53,951 nucleotides of DNA from Lachnospiraceae bacterium. Its GTDB lineage: Bacteria; Bacillota; Clostridia; Lachnospirales; Lachnospiraceae. The stretch spans positions 1-53,951 of the forward strand of contig SVEJ01000021.1 in assembly GCA_015057435.1 (NCBI GenBank), read 5' to 3'. Shown here piece by piece: positions 8,017 to 16,516 of the stretch. The position numbers and the translations under genes are program-made. Positions within the stretch are counted from its first letter, which is position 1. Each line of letters starts with the position of its first letter. The notes under the pieces were generated by a model. That model saw only the letters and a list, made by a program, of their open reading frames with translations, made no database searches and was not told the DNA's origin.

Positions 8017-9956
8017 TGGGAGAGAAACAGACGAATAAACAACCTCCAAGACCGATGAAAGGTCCGGGTGGCAGAGCTCCGAGAGGAATGAAACCATCGG
8101 TAGATAATCCTGATAAGATTTTGAAACGATTATTTGGCTATGTTATGAAATACTACAAGATTCATATTGTTATAGTTGTTATCTGCATTTTCTTAAGCGT
8201 ACTTTGTAATGCACAGGGAACGATGTTTATGCAAAGTTTAATTGATGATTACATTACACCATTATTAGGTTCTAAAAACCCTGATTTTTCAGGTCTTAAA
8301 GCAGCAATATGCAAGGTGGCAGGATTTTACGCAATAGGTATTGTTGCTTCTTATTTGCATGCCCGATTGATGGTAAATGTAACACAGGGAACACTAAGGA
8401 ATATTCGTAATGAAATGTTTGTGCATATGGAAGGACTTCCAATCAAATATTTTGATACACATTCCCATGGAGATATTATGTCACTATATACGAATGATAT
8501 TGATACACTTCGCCAAGTGATTTCCCAAAGTGCGCCTCAATTATTAAATAGTGCGATTACGATTGTCACAGTATTGATTTGTATGATTCGATTAAGTATT
8601 CCGCTTACCATTACAACATTGTTAATGGTTGTTCTTATGATGTTTGTTACTGCAAAGGTTGGAAGTCAGTCAGGCAAATATTTTATGCAACAGCAAAAAG
8701 ATATTGGTGCGGTAAATGGCTATATTGAGGAAATGATGTCAGGACAAAAGGTTGTAAAGGTATTTTGTCACGAAGAAAAATGTAAGAAGGAATTTAATGC
8801 ACTAAATGATCAGCTTTTCGATAGTGCATACAAGGCAAATAAGTTTGCTAACATGTTGGGGCCTATCAATGCACAGCTTGGTAATATGAGCTATGTGGTA
8901 TGTGTAATTGTTGGTGGAATTTTAGCTATTAACGGAATTGGTACTTTGACATTAGGTAAGTTAGCTAGTTTCCTTACATTTAATAAGAGTTTTAATATGC
9001 CGATTAGCCAGATTAGTATGCAGTTTAATGCAATTATTATGGCACTTGCAGGAGCTGATCGTGTATTCAAACTTTTAGACGAAAAACCGGAAGTGGATGA
9101 AGGTTATGTGAAACTAGTGGTTGCAGAAGAACGTAATGGTGAGCTGGTAGAAAGCGATAAGAAATATACAGGTCGTTGGGCTTGGAAACATGAGCACCAG
9201 TCAGAAGGAACAGTCACTTATGAATCACTGCAAGGTGGTGTTGTCTTTGATATGGTGGATTTTGGCTATAATGATGAAAAAATGGTATTGCATGATATTG
9301 TTCTTGACGCAAAACCGGGACAAAAAATCGCTTTTGTTGGTTCTACCGGTGCAGGTAAAACAACAATTACCAATTTGATTAATCGTTTCTATGATATACA
9401 AGATGGAAAGATACGATATGATGGAATCAATGTTAATAAGATTAAGAAAGCAGATTTGCGTCATTCTCTAGGAATGGTATTGCAGGAAACGCATTTATTC
9501 ACCGCAACGGTTAGAGAGAATATAAGATACGGTAATTTGAATGCGACGGACGAAGAGGTGGAGGTAGCAGCAAAGCTTGCAAATGCACACCAATTTATTA
9601 AGCATTTGCCACAAGGATATGATACGGTTCTTACAGGAGATGGTGCAAACTTAAGTCAAGGACAAAGACAGCTTCTTGCCATTGCCAGAGCAGCAATTGC
9701 GAATCCGCCCGCTTTGATTCTTGATGAAGCAACATCATCTATTGATACCCGTACAGAGCGTTTGGTACAGGACGGAATGGATAAGCTCATGAAAGGAAGG
9801 ACAACGTTTGTAATTGCACATCGATTGTCTACCGTGCGCAACAGTGATTGTATTATTGTATTAGAGCATGGACGCATTATTGAGAAGGGTACGCATGAGG
9901 AGTTGATTGAGCAAAAAGGGAAGTATTATCAGTTGTACACTGGTAAAACTGCGTGA
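8016..9956 (+). CDS. ABC exporter half-transporter with catalytic Walker B (subunit 2)
   Basis: A 646-residue partner of the preceding gene. A short Pro/Gly/Arg-rich cytoplasmic N-terminus (~1-30) leads to six membrane helices (~45-350) and an ATPase domain. Walker A is STGAGKTT (~442-449), Walker B is LILDEATSS with Glu intact, and the H-loop is VIAHRLS. Its signature is LSQGQ rather than LSGGQ. In the heterodimer that weakened signature faces the degenerate Walker sites of subunit 1, giving one dead and one active ATP site. An insertion of ~45 residues (about 370-415, rich in Glu, Trp and Lys) separates the membrane and ATPase domains. AAGGAGGTG lies before ATG 8016. Confidence 0.93.
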   Translation: MGEKQTNKQPPRPMKGPGGRAPRGMKPSVDNPDKILKRLFGYVMKYYKIHIVIVVICIFLSVLCNAQGTMFMQSLIDDYITPLLGSKNPDFSGLKAAICKVAGFYAIGIVASYLHARLMVNVTQGTLRNIRNEMFVHMEGLPIKYFDTHSHGDIMSLYTNDIDTLRQVISQSAPQLLNSAITIVTVLICMIRLSIPLTITTLLMVVLMMFVTAKVGSQSGKYFMQQQKDIGAVNGYIEEMMSGQKVVKVFCHEEKCKKEFNALNDQLFDSAYKANKFANMLGPINAQLGNMSYVVCVIVGGILAINGIGTLTLGKLASFLTFNKSFNMPISQISMQFNAIIMALAGADRVFKLLDEKPEVDEGYVKLVVAEERNGELVESDKKYTGRWAWKHEHQSEGTVTYESLQGGVVFDMVDFGYNDEKMVLHDIVLDAKPGQKIAFVGSTGAGKTTITNLINRFYDIQDGKIRYDGINVNKIKKADLRHSLGMVLQETHLFTATVRENIRYGNLNATDEEVEVAAKLANAHQFIKHLPQGYDTVLTGDGANLSQGQRQLLAIARAAIANPPALILDEATSSIDTRTERLVQDGMDKLMKGRTTFVIAHRLSTVRNSDCIIVLEHGRIIEKGTHEELIEQKGKYYQLYTGKTA

Positions 9957-9965
9957 ATAAAGCGC

Positions 9966-9994
9966 TTGATTAAAGCTATGACAGTAATTATAAT
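9966..9994 (+). promoter_or_regulatory. Sigma-A-type promoter for the cysteine-peptidase protein
   Basis: TTGATT (9966-9971), a 17-base spacer and a perfect TATAAT (9989-9994) lie just upstream of the AGGAGG and ATG at 10016. This suggests the pair below is transcribed separately from the exporter. Confidence 0.65.
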
Positions 9995-10015
9995 ATGTAA
10001 ATAGGAGGTGCGAGC

Positions 10016-10960
10016 ATGGCGAATATTGAAATTAATATCAAAAAAGTTAAAAACGAAAGTGAGGCATATAAAAAATATGCAAAGAGGATAGAGTCTCTTA
10101 ATGATGATATTAAAAAAATTAGAAATAAGATATCATTAGGTGATGCAACTAATCAAATACAGAATAGTTTAGATACAATCGGAAAGAATTTAGAAGACCA
10201 AAGTGAAAGTTTGAAAAAAACATCTGACACTTTAGAAAGTGTTATTCGTGAATACGTAATCACTGAGACTAAAATAAAACTAGAATATATTAAAGAGTGG
10301 GTGGGAGAATTTATACCAGAGTATGTACCAGATGATGTGATAACAGGTGCTATGACGTTCTTATCTACTATTCCTTATAGTGAAATTGCTGATGATGTAA
10401 GCGAACATAGAGAAGATAATAACGATGCTTGGCAAGAGTATTTGGATAATCATTCTGATATATATATAGAAGATCAAAGTGCTATGTCAAGTATGTTGTT
10501 TGGAACGTTTTCGGCTAATCAGAATTCATGTGGTGTAATAGCAACCTATAATGCGTTACAAGATTTGACAGATGGTAATTCACCAGCAGGAATGCCTGAA
10601 CTTATTGAGCATTACGAAAATGGTGGAGCTACACTGTTTGGTTATTTAGGAACGTCGACGGAAAGTATTGTTGATTATTTTGAAGATAATGGTTATACAA
10701 CAGAACAAATCACAGGTGATGATATCACTTCTGAAAATTTGCAGAATATGGCAGATGAATATGAAACTTATATTATGATGAGTTACAATGATGAATCAAG
10801 TATTTGGAACAATATACATTACATGAGTATAACACATGAAGACGGCGGATACGTAGTCCATAATGGTAATGATACTACTCCGTATCCAAGCTTAGAAGAG
10901 GCAATATATGCTTATAACAATGGAAAAAGTGAACCGATTACGGTTGTAGGAATTAAATGA
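10016..10960 (+). CDS. Helical (WXG/LXG-like) protein with C39/papain-like cysteine-peptidase domain
   Basis: A 314-residue protein with no signal peptide. Residues ~1-90 are a long Lys/Glu-rich helical region resembling the N-termini of WXG100/LXG substrates of type VII secretion; no clear WXG or LXG motif is seen. Residues ~95-150 form a linker. Residues ~160-314 look like a papain-fold cysteine peptidase: QNSCGVIATYNAL gives Q169 and nucleophile C172, HYMSIT gives H268, and VVHNGND offers N283 or D286. A cytoplasmic protein of this layout could be a secreted effector or toxin. AGGAGG precedes the ATG and it has its own promoter. The lipoprotein gene that follows may be a partner. Function is not known. 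Confidence 0.65.
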   Translation: MANIEINIKKVKNESEAYKKYAKRIESLNDDIKKIRNKISLGDATNQIQNSLDTIGKNLEDQSESLKKTSDTLESVIREYVITETKIKLEYIKEWVGEFIPEYVPDDVITGAMTFLSTIPYSEIADDVSEHREDNNDAWQEYLDNHSDIYIEDQSAMSSMLFGTFSANQNSCGVIATYNALQDLTDGNSPAGMPELIEHYENGGATLFGYLGTSTESIVDYFEDNGYTTEQITGDDITSENLQNMADEYETYIMMSYNDESSIWNNIHYMSITHEDGGYVVHNGNDTTPYPSLEEAIYAYNNGKSEPITVVGIK

Positions 10961-10974
10961 TGGTGAGGATAGTT

Positions 10975-12231
10975 ATGAAAAATATATGTAAGATAAAAAG
11001 AATCATTTTACCAGTAGGTGTTTTTTTTATAGGTATTATGTTATTGGCGGGATGTTCTCCTGTGAAAAAAATAATTAAAAATATGATATCAGATACACTA
11101 GCTAATGAAAGCACGAATTGTAAAGTGTTTTCAGTAGACAGTTCAATTGGAACTACAAAATATATATGTAGCAATAGTACATCTACTTATATTTATCATG
11201 ATGGTGCAATCTATGATTATGAGACGATGCAGCTGCTAACGGAGGTTGGCAGTTTGGAATTTATGGCATGCAATGATGAAGTATTGTATTATTCTGAGGC
11301 TACGCAATCGGGACAACTTTATTGTTATGATTTTTCTGATAAAACAAGTATCATGGTATCGGATGAATATCGAGTAGTAAGTATGAAAGCATATGGAGAC
11401 GACATATTCTTGTTAAAGCGAACGAAGGAAGATGTCGAACATGGTTTGACTAGCGAAGTTGCCATGGGATATCCGTATGAATTAATGTATTTTCACAAAG
11501 ATGAGGAAGGTGTCAATGTAACTGAATGGGCAAAGGAACAGGAACCTGTCAATGTGGCAGGTGAGTATGAAGAGTATGAGTTTAACGGTTATACGATTGC
11601 TTGCGACACGACTATTGAACAGGAATCACCGCAGCTTGTTTATGTGGAATGTGGAGAAGATTTTAAATATTCTTGTTATGCTTATCACACATATGTCAAA
11701 ATTGATGATGCGTACTTATGCCTTACAAGAGATGTTTCGTGTCGATATAAGGATGAGAACAATCATTTGGATATGGTACATGATTTAGAAGGGGATAATG
11801 AAGATTATTGCGGTTTATCACCAGCATACATTGGTTTTTCTGAGGGGAAAGCATATATGCTCGTACAATACGCAAGAGGAAATATTGACTATGAACAAAA
11901 CCCGGATGTAGTAAAAAAAATGAGTGATGCATTGTTTTGTTTCTCGCCAGTGGATGGGGAGAGTCAGTTGCTATATCAGACAAAAAATAAGGAGCAGATC
12001 GCAGGTTTTTCACTTGAAAAGAATTGTTTATACTTGTTAAGAGATGACGGTTTGTTTGAATATAATTTGGATACAGAGGAAGAACACAAGGTGATTGAAA
12101 GAGCAGAATACTTGACGGAAAATCAAGGGTATGATGATTTGCTGTTTGAGTATTATGATAATTCTTTGATTGTTTTTTATGATCCTAGAATTGGCTCGGA
12201 TAAAATGGTATTTTTAAAAGAACTAGACTGA
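10975..12231 (+). CDS. Lipoprotein of unknown function
   Basis: A 418-residue protein with a lipoprotein signal: basic MKNICKIKR, a hydrophobic run, and the lipobox LAGC with the lipidated Cys at ~27. The mature part is acidic and rich in Tyr and Asp. Recurring short strand-like segments (YICSNSTSTYIYHDGAIYD, QLYCYDFSD, ALFCFSPVDGESQLLYQT, CLYLLRDDGLFEYNLD) suggest a beta-propeller. It probably faces the outside of the membrane. GTGAGGA precedes ATG 10975, 15 bases after the stop of the cysteine-peptidase gene, so the two are co-transcribed. A role as surface partner or immunity factor for that protein is only a guess from position. Confidence 0.75.
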   Translation: MKNICKIKRIILPVGVFFIGIMLLAGCSPVKKIIKNMISDTLANESTNCKVFSVDSSIGTTKYICSNSTSTYIYHDGAIYDYETMQLLTEVGSLEFMACNDEVLYYSEATQSGQLYCYDFSDKTSIMVSDEYRVVSMKAYGDDIFLLKRTKEDVEHGLTSEVAMGYPYELMYFHKDEEGVNVTEWAKEQEPVNVAGEYEEYEFNGYTIACDTTIEQESPQLVYVECGEDFKYSCYAYHTYVKIDDAYLCLTRDVSCRYKDENNHLDMVHDLEGDNEDYCGLSPAYIGFSEGKAYMLVQYARGNIDYEQNPDVVKKMSDALFCFSPVDGESQLLYQTKNKEQIAGFSLEKNCLYLLRDDGLFEYNLDTEEEHKVIERAEYLTENQGYDDLLFEYYDNSLIVFYDPRIGSDKMVFLKELD

Positions 12232-12255
12232 GTGAGTATTAAAGAGGAACGAATC

Positions 12256-13161
12256 ATGGAATCAATGGCAGATTTTGAAAAAGAATTGACAAATTCATTT
12301 CGCGTAATTAAAGAGGGGGAACGTATTTCGGGAATGATCGTAGATATCAACGATGAGGTTGTTACCTTAGATTTGGGTTACTATGCACCAGGTGTAATAC
12401 CACTTATAGAGTTATCGGATGATCCGGACTTTTCGGCGATACGTGATTTGAAAATAGGAGACAGTGTAGAAGCAATTGTAATACAGACAGATGACGGAAA
12501 AGGTAATGTAGAACTTTCCTTAAAAGAAGCCAATGAGGTTACGGCATGGGAAAAATTAAAGAATATGCAGATGGAAGAAAACATTATCAGCGTTCGTGTC
12601 AAAGAGTCTGTAAATGGCGGTGTGGTCGGTTATGTAGAAGGGATTCGTGCATTTGTTCCGGCATCCCAGCTGGCGCTAACCTATGTTGAGAATACGGAAA
12701 GCTTTGTCGGTAAGACTCTGGATGTGAAAGTAATCACTGTAGATGAAACTGCTAAAAAACTTGTATTGTCAGCAAAGGTTGTATTAAAGGAGAAAGAAGC
12801 AGACAATGAAAGGGCAAAGATGGCAATGATTGTACCGGGTTCTGTCTTCGAAGGCACAGTGGAATCTCTTATGCCGTATGGTGCATTTGTTGTTATGGAT
12901 AACGGATTGACAGGTTTGGTTCATATCTCTAAGATATGTATGAAGCGTATTAGTAAACCTTCTGAAGTCTTGAAGGTAGGACAGAAAGTTAAAGTTAAAG
13001 TGTTAGAAGTAAAGGATGGTAAGATAAGCTTAAGTATCCGTGATGTAGAGACCAATACGTCGGATGTTGTAACTGATGAAATTGAAACATTTGACTACGC
13101 TTGTGAAGAGGTTCCCAATAATCCTTTTGGGGCTTTGTTAGCAGGAATCAAGATAGATTAA
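12256..13161 (+). CDS. S1 RNA-binding-domain protein (ribosomal protein S1-like)
   Basis: A 301-residue protein with three S1 (OB-fold) domains. The first (~20-95) is recognisable from GERISGMIVDINDEVVTLDLG, the second (~110-185) is more divergent (GIRAFVPASQL), and the third (~195-270) is most canonical (PGSVFEGTVESLMPYGAFV, GLTGLVHISKI, KVLEVKDGKISLSIRD). Bacterial S1-like proteins of this length bind mRNA on the ribosome in Firmicutes, which lack the full six-domain S1. The start at 12256 is favoured by GAGGA seven bases upstream. A terminator follows. Confidence 0.88.
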   Translation: MESMADFEKELTNSFRVIKEGERISGMIVDINDEVVTLDLGYYAPGVIPLIELSDDPDFSAIRDLKIGDSVEAIVIQTDDGKGNVELSLKEANEVTAWEKLKNMQMEENIISVRVKESVNGGVVGYVEGIRAFVPASQLALTYVENTESFVGKTLDVKVITVDETAKKLVLSAKVVLKEKEADNERAKMAMIVPGSVFEGTVESLMPYGAFVVMDNGLTGLVHISKICMKRISKPSEVLKVGQKVKVKVLEVKDGKISLSIRDVETNTSDVVTDEIETFDYACEEVPNNPFGALLAGIKID

Positions 13162-13210
13162 TTTCTTTCATCTCTACGATGAAATCATTTCATATTTTCA
13201 CTTTACAATT

Positions 13211-13256
13211 AAGCTCATAGCACATATAATAGCGGATAGTGTGCTATGGGCTTATT
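13211..13256 (+). terminator. Hairpin terminator after the S1-domain gene
   Basis: AAGCTCATAGCACA (13211-13224) pairs with TGTGCTATGGGCTT (13240-13253) with one wobble, followed by a T-rich stretch. Confidence 0.85.
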
Positions 13257-13333
13257 TTATTTGTTCATGGCCGATTAAAGTATAAAACATGCAGGGCGGA
13301 GAAATCCTATATGCAAATGTAAGGAGAATTATC

Positions 13334-13906
13334 GTGAAAAACACAGTAGAAATCAGATGGCACGGCCGTGGTGGCCAGGGTGCGAAGTCTGCAGCGTTAA
13401 TGTTGGCAGATGCAGCATTTATGACAGGTAAATATGTACAAGGTTTTCCGGAGTATGGTCCGGAACGTATGGGTGCGCCAATTACAGCGTATAACAGAAT
13501 AAGCGATAACAAGATTCGCGTACATTCTAATATCTATGACCCGGATTACGTAGTAGTTGTTGATGAGACGTTATTAGAAAGCGTAGATGTAACAAATGGC
13601 TTGAATCCTGAAGGTGCAATTGTAATTAATACGACTAAGAGTGTGGAGGAAGTTAAACCATTTCTTAAAGGATATACCGGTGGTGTTTATACCATCGATG
13701 CAAGAAGAATTTCAGAAGAAGCTTTGGGTAGATATTTTCCAAATTCACCTATGCTTGCAGCAATCGTTGCAATTAGCAAGGTGATGACTAAGGAAGAATT
13801 CTTCCGCGAGATGGAAGGCTCATATAGACATAAGTTCGCGAAAAAGCCGGAAGTTATCGAAGGTAACTTGAAGGCACTACATATGGCATACGAGGAGGTG
13901 GAGTAA
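13334..13906 (+). CDS. porC: 2-oxoacid (pyruvate):ferredoxin oxidoreductase, gamma subunit
   Basis: A 190-residue gamma subunit of a four-subunit 2-oxoacid:ferredoxin oxidoreductase, which oxidatively decarboxylates pyruvate (or a related ketoacid) to an acyl-CoA while reducing ferredoxin. The N-terminal EIRWHGRGGQGAKSAA is the family hallmark, followed by QGFPEYGPERMGAP. Start GTG 13334 is chosen because AAGGAGA lies six bases upstream; a longer frame to 13289 has no such signal. It is first of the operon gamma-delta-alpha-beta, with stop and next ATG directly abutting. Confidence 0.92.
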   Translation: MKNTVEIRWHGRGGQGAKSAALMLADAAFMTGKYVQGFPEYGPERMGAPITAYNRISDNKIRVHSNIYDPDYVVVVDETLLESVDVTNGLNPEGAIVINTTKSVEEVKPFLKGYTGGVYTIDARRISEEALGRYFPNSPMLAAIVAISKVMTKEEFFREMEGSYRHKFAKKPEVIEGNLKALHMAYEEVE

Positions 13907-14212
13907 ATGGCAGCAACAGATATTACAAAGATAACTGAAAAGAGTAATTGGCAAGATATTACTTTGGGTAATCAAGTGTATGGTGCCGGAACTTCTAAGT
14001 TGTTCAAAACCGGTGAATGGAGAACACAGACACCTGTATTTGACAGTGAGAAGTGCAAGCAATGTTTACTCTGCGTACCGGTTTGCCCTGATAGTTCCAT
14101 TCCTGTATGCGAAGGCAAAAGAGATGAATTTGACCTAGACCATTGTAAGGGATGTGGAATCTGCGCAAAGGTTTGTCCTTTCGATGCAATTTCAATGAAG
14201 GAGGGACAGTAA
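13907..14212 (+). CDS. porD: 2-oxoacid (pyruvate):ferredoxin oxidoreductase, delta subunit (2[4Fe-4S] ferredoxin)
   Basis: A 101-residue electron-transfer subunit. Two [4Fe-4S] motifs are complete: C50-x2-C53-x2-C56-x3-C60-P and C80-x2-C83-x2-C86-x3-C90-P. A ~45-residue N-terminal extension precedes them, as in PorD subunits. It passes electrons from the thiamine-diphosphate subunits to free ferredoxin. It directly abuts porC (TAA then ATG) and precedes porA by one base. A GAGGAGGTG ribosome site lies inside the porC end. Confidence 0.92.
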   Translation: MAATDITKITEKSNWQDITLGNQVYGAGTSKLFKTGEWRTQTPVFDSEKCKQCLLCVPVCPDSSIPVCEGKRDEFDLDHCKGCGICAKVCPFDAISMKEGQ

Positions 14213-14213
14213 T

Positions 14214-15395
14214 ATGGCAATTAGAGAACGTTTATCAGGAAATGAAGCAATTTCTTTCGCAATCAAGCAGGTAAACCCGGATGTTATGCCTGCATTTCCA
14301 ATTACTCCATCTACTGAAATTCCACAGTATGTGGCAAACTATATTGCAAATGGAGAAATGGATACAGAATTTATTCCGGTAGAAAGTGAACACAGTTCCA
14401 TGAGTGCTACTATAGGTGCACAGGCAGCGGGAGCACGTTCTTTGACAGCAACGTCTTCTTGTGGTCTTGCTTTGATGTGGGAAGAGTTATATGTAGCAGC
14501 GTCTAACCGTTTACCATTAGCGTTATGTTTGGTAAACCGTGCATTATCAGGTCCGATTAACATTAACTGTGATCATTCGGATTCAATGGGTGCCAGAGAT
14601 ACAGGATTTATTCAAATTTATGCTGAGAATAATCAGGAAGTATATGATAACTTTGTACAGGCATATCGTATAGCAGAGCACAAGGATGTTATGCTTCCGA
14701 TTATGATTTGTCAGGATGGTTTTATCACAAGTCATGCAGTAGAGAATATTGAATTGTTAGAAGATGACAAAGTTAAGAATTTTGTCGGGGAATACACTCC
14801 TGAAAACTATTTGTTAAATGCTGATCAGCCAATGGCTATGGGTCCATATGCAGTTTCTAACTACTATATGGAAACTAAGATGGCTCAAAATACTGCAATG
14901 AACAATGCAAAGCAGGTGATTTTAGATGTTGGTAAAGAATTCGGCGAGATGTCCGGTAGAGAGTATGGTTTCTTCGAGGAATATCGTTTGGAGGATGCAG
15001 ATTACGCAATGGTAATGATTGGTTCTGCAGCGGGAGCTACCAAGGATGCTATTGATAAGCTTCGTGAAGAGGGGATGAAAGTCGGATTGCTGAAATTACG
15101 TGTATTCCGTCCGTTCCCTGATGAAGAAATTGCTATGGCACTTAAGAATTGTAAGGTTGTTGCTATTATGGATCGAAGCGAGTGTTTCCGCGGTAAGGGT
15201 GGTCCGTTAGGTTCAGAGATTAAGGCAGCCATCTATGATTATGCGAAGGACGTGAAAGCATTTAACCTTGTGTATGGTTTAGGCGGTCGTGACTTTACTG
15301 TGGAAGAAGCAGAGCGTATCTTTCATGATTTGGCAGCATATGACAAAGACGGTACGGCATTTGAAGAGTACCGTTATGTAGGACTAAGAGGATAA
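14214..15395 (+). CDS. porA: 2-oxoacid (pyruvate):ferredoxin oxidoreductase, alpha subunit
   Basis: A 393-residue alpha subunit. The N-terminal domain shows the family sequence GNEAISFAIKQVNPDV and AFPITPSTEIPQ, followed by EFIPVESEHSSMSATIGAQAAGAR and TATSSCGLALMWEEL. The C-terminal part (~255-370) carries the transketolase-C-like region with GLLKLRVFRPFPDEEI. Closest in style to pyruvate oxidoreductases of Thermotoga and archaea; a branched-chain ketoacid substrate cannot be ruled out by eye. A GGAGGGACAG ribosome site lies at the porD end. Confidence 0.9.
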   Translation: MAIRERLSGNEAISFAIKQVNPDVMPAFPITPSTEIPQYVANYIANGEMDTEFIPVESEHSSMSATIGAQAAGARSLTATSSCGLALMWEELYVAASNRLPLALCLVNRALSGPININCDHSDSMGARDTGFIQIYAENNQEVYDNFVQAYRIAEHKDVMLPIMICQDGFITSHAVENIELLEDDKVKNFVGEYTPENYLLNADQPMAMGPYAVSNYYMETKMAQNTAMNNAKQVILDVGKEFGEMSGREYGFFEEYRLEDADYAMVMIGSAAGATKDAIDKLREEGMKVGLLKLRVFRPFPDEEIAMALKNCKVVAIMDRSECFRGKGGPLGSEIKAAIYDYAKDVKAFNLVYGLGGRDFTVEEAERIFHDLAAYDKDGTAFEEYRYVGLRG

Positions 15396-15409
15396 GGAGG
15401 ACAGATGAG

Positions 15410-16345
15410 ATGAGTTATAATTTTAAAGCAGAAATGAGTAAACCGGAACGTCTGGCTCCAGGACATAGAATGTGTGCCGGTTGTGGTGGTACAATCGCAG
15501 TTCGTGCGGTGCTTCGTGCATTACATGAAGGTGATAAGGCAGTTATCGGTAATGCAACAGGATGTTTGGAGGTTTCTACTTTCATGTATCCTTATACCGC
15601 ATATGAAGATAGTTATATCCATAATGCATTTGAAAATGCAGGTGCAACCATGAGTGGTGTGGAAACTGCATATAACATTTTAAAGAAAAAAGGTAAGATT
15701 GACGATACATATAAGTTTATTACATTCGGTGGTGACGGTGGTACATACGACATCGGTTTTCAGTCCCTTTCAGGTGCTATGGAACGTAATCATGATATGG
15801 TATATGTATGTTATGATAATGGTGCTTATATGAATACCGGTATTCAGCGTTCTTCTGCAACACCAATGTATGCAGATACAACGACAACACCGGTTGGTAG
15901 TGAATCAAATGGAAAGATGCAGAATCGTAAGGATTTAGCAGCAATTATTGCAGCGCACGATGTTCCTTATGTGGGGCAGTCTACTTTACTTGGTAATTTC
16001 AAGGATTTGCATACAAAAGCTGAGAAGGCAATTTATACACCGGGTGCAGCATTTTTAAATGTAATGGCACCATGTCCAAGAGGTTGGAGATATCCGACAG
16101 AAGATATTATGGAAATCTGTAAACTTGGTGTAGAAACATGTTATTGGCCACTTTTTGAAGTAGAGCATGGCAAGTGGATTCTTAACTATGAGCCAAAGAA
16201 GAAGCTTCCGATTGAAGATTTCTTGCGTCCGCAGGGAAGATTTAAGCATTTATTCAAGAAGGGCAATGAGCATTTGTTAGAGCAGTTCCAGGCAGAAGTT
16301 GACAGACGTTGGGAAGAATTGCAGTTTAGATGTTCAAAATACTAA
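15410..16345 (+). CDS. porB: 2-oxoacid (pyruvate):ferredoxin oxidoreductase, beta subunit
   Basis: A 311-residue thiamine-diphosphate-binding subunit. Cys residues near the N-terminus (MCAGCGG, ~20-26) and ~48 (GNATGCLEV) plus a later Cys are expected to bind a [4Fe-4S] cluster. The TPP motif begins GGDGGTYDIGFQSLSGA and ends near CYDNGAYMNTGIQRS. The C-terminal region APCPRGWRYP is typical. AAGGAGG precedes the ATG, 14 bases after porA. With porC, porD and porA it forms a complete four-subunit enzyme; a terminator closes the operon. Confidence 0.92.
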   Translation: MSYNFKAEMSKPERLAPGHRMCAGCGGTIAVRAVLRALHEGDKAVIGNATGCLEVSTFMYPYTAYEDSYIHNAFENAGATMSGVETAYNILKKKGKIDDTYKFITFGGDGGTYDIGFQSLSGAMERNHDMVYVCYDNGAYMNTGIQRSSATPMYADTTTTPVGSESNGKMQNRKDLAAIIAAHDVPYVGQSTLLGNFKDLHTKAEKAIYTPGAAFLNVMAPCPRGWRYPTEDIMEICKLGVETCYWPLFEVEHGKWILNYEPKKKLPIEDFLRPQGRFKHLFKKGNEHLLEQFQAEVDRRWEELQFRCSKY

Positions 16346-16367
16346 TTGAAAAACAAATATACATTTT

Positions 16368-16396
16368 ACAGGGAGATTTTGTATCTCCCTGTTTTC
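16368..16396 (+). terminator. Hairpin terminator after porB
   Basis: ACAGGGAGAT (16368-16377), a five-base loop and ATCTCCCTGT (16383-16392) are followed by TTTTC. Confidence 0.9.
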
Positions 16397-16411
16397 TATT
16401 TCTGAAAAAAT

Positions 16412-16420
16412 TGGTATACT
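16412..16420 (+). promoter_or_regulatory. Possible extended -10 promoter
   Basis: TGGTATACT (TGn plus TATACT) lies ~95 bases before the HTH-GNAT gene. The -35 region is poor and falls near the preceding terminator tail, so this is tentative. Confidence 0.35.
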
Positions 16421-16516
16421 TATAAAAGGCTATGCACAGATTTCTGAAATAAGATTTGTTGTTTGAAAGATATTCAGAAATGAGTAATATTTATTACATA
16501 GAAGAGAGGGTATTAT

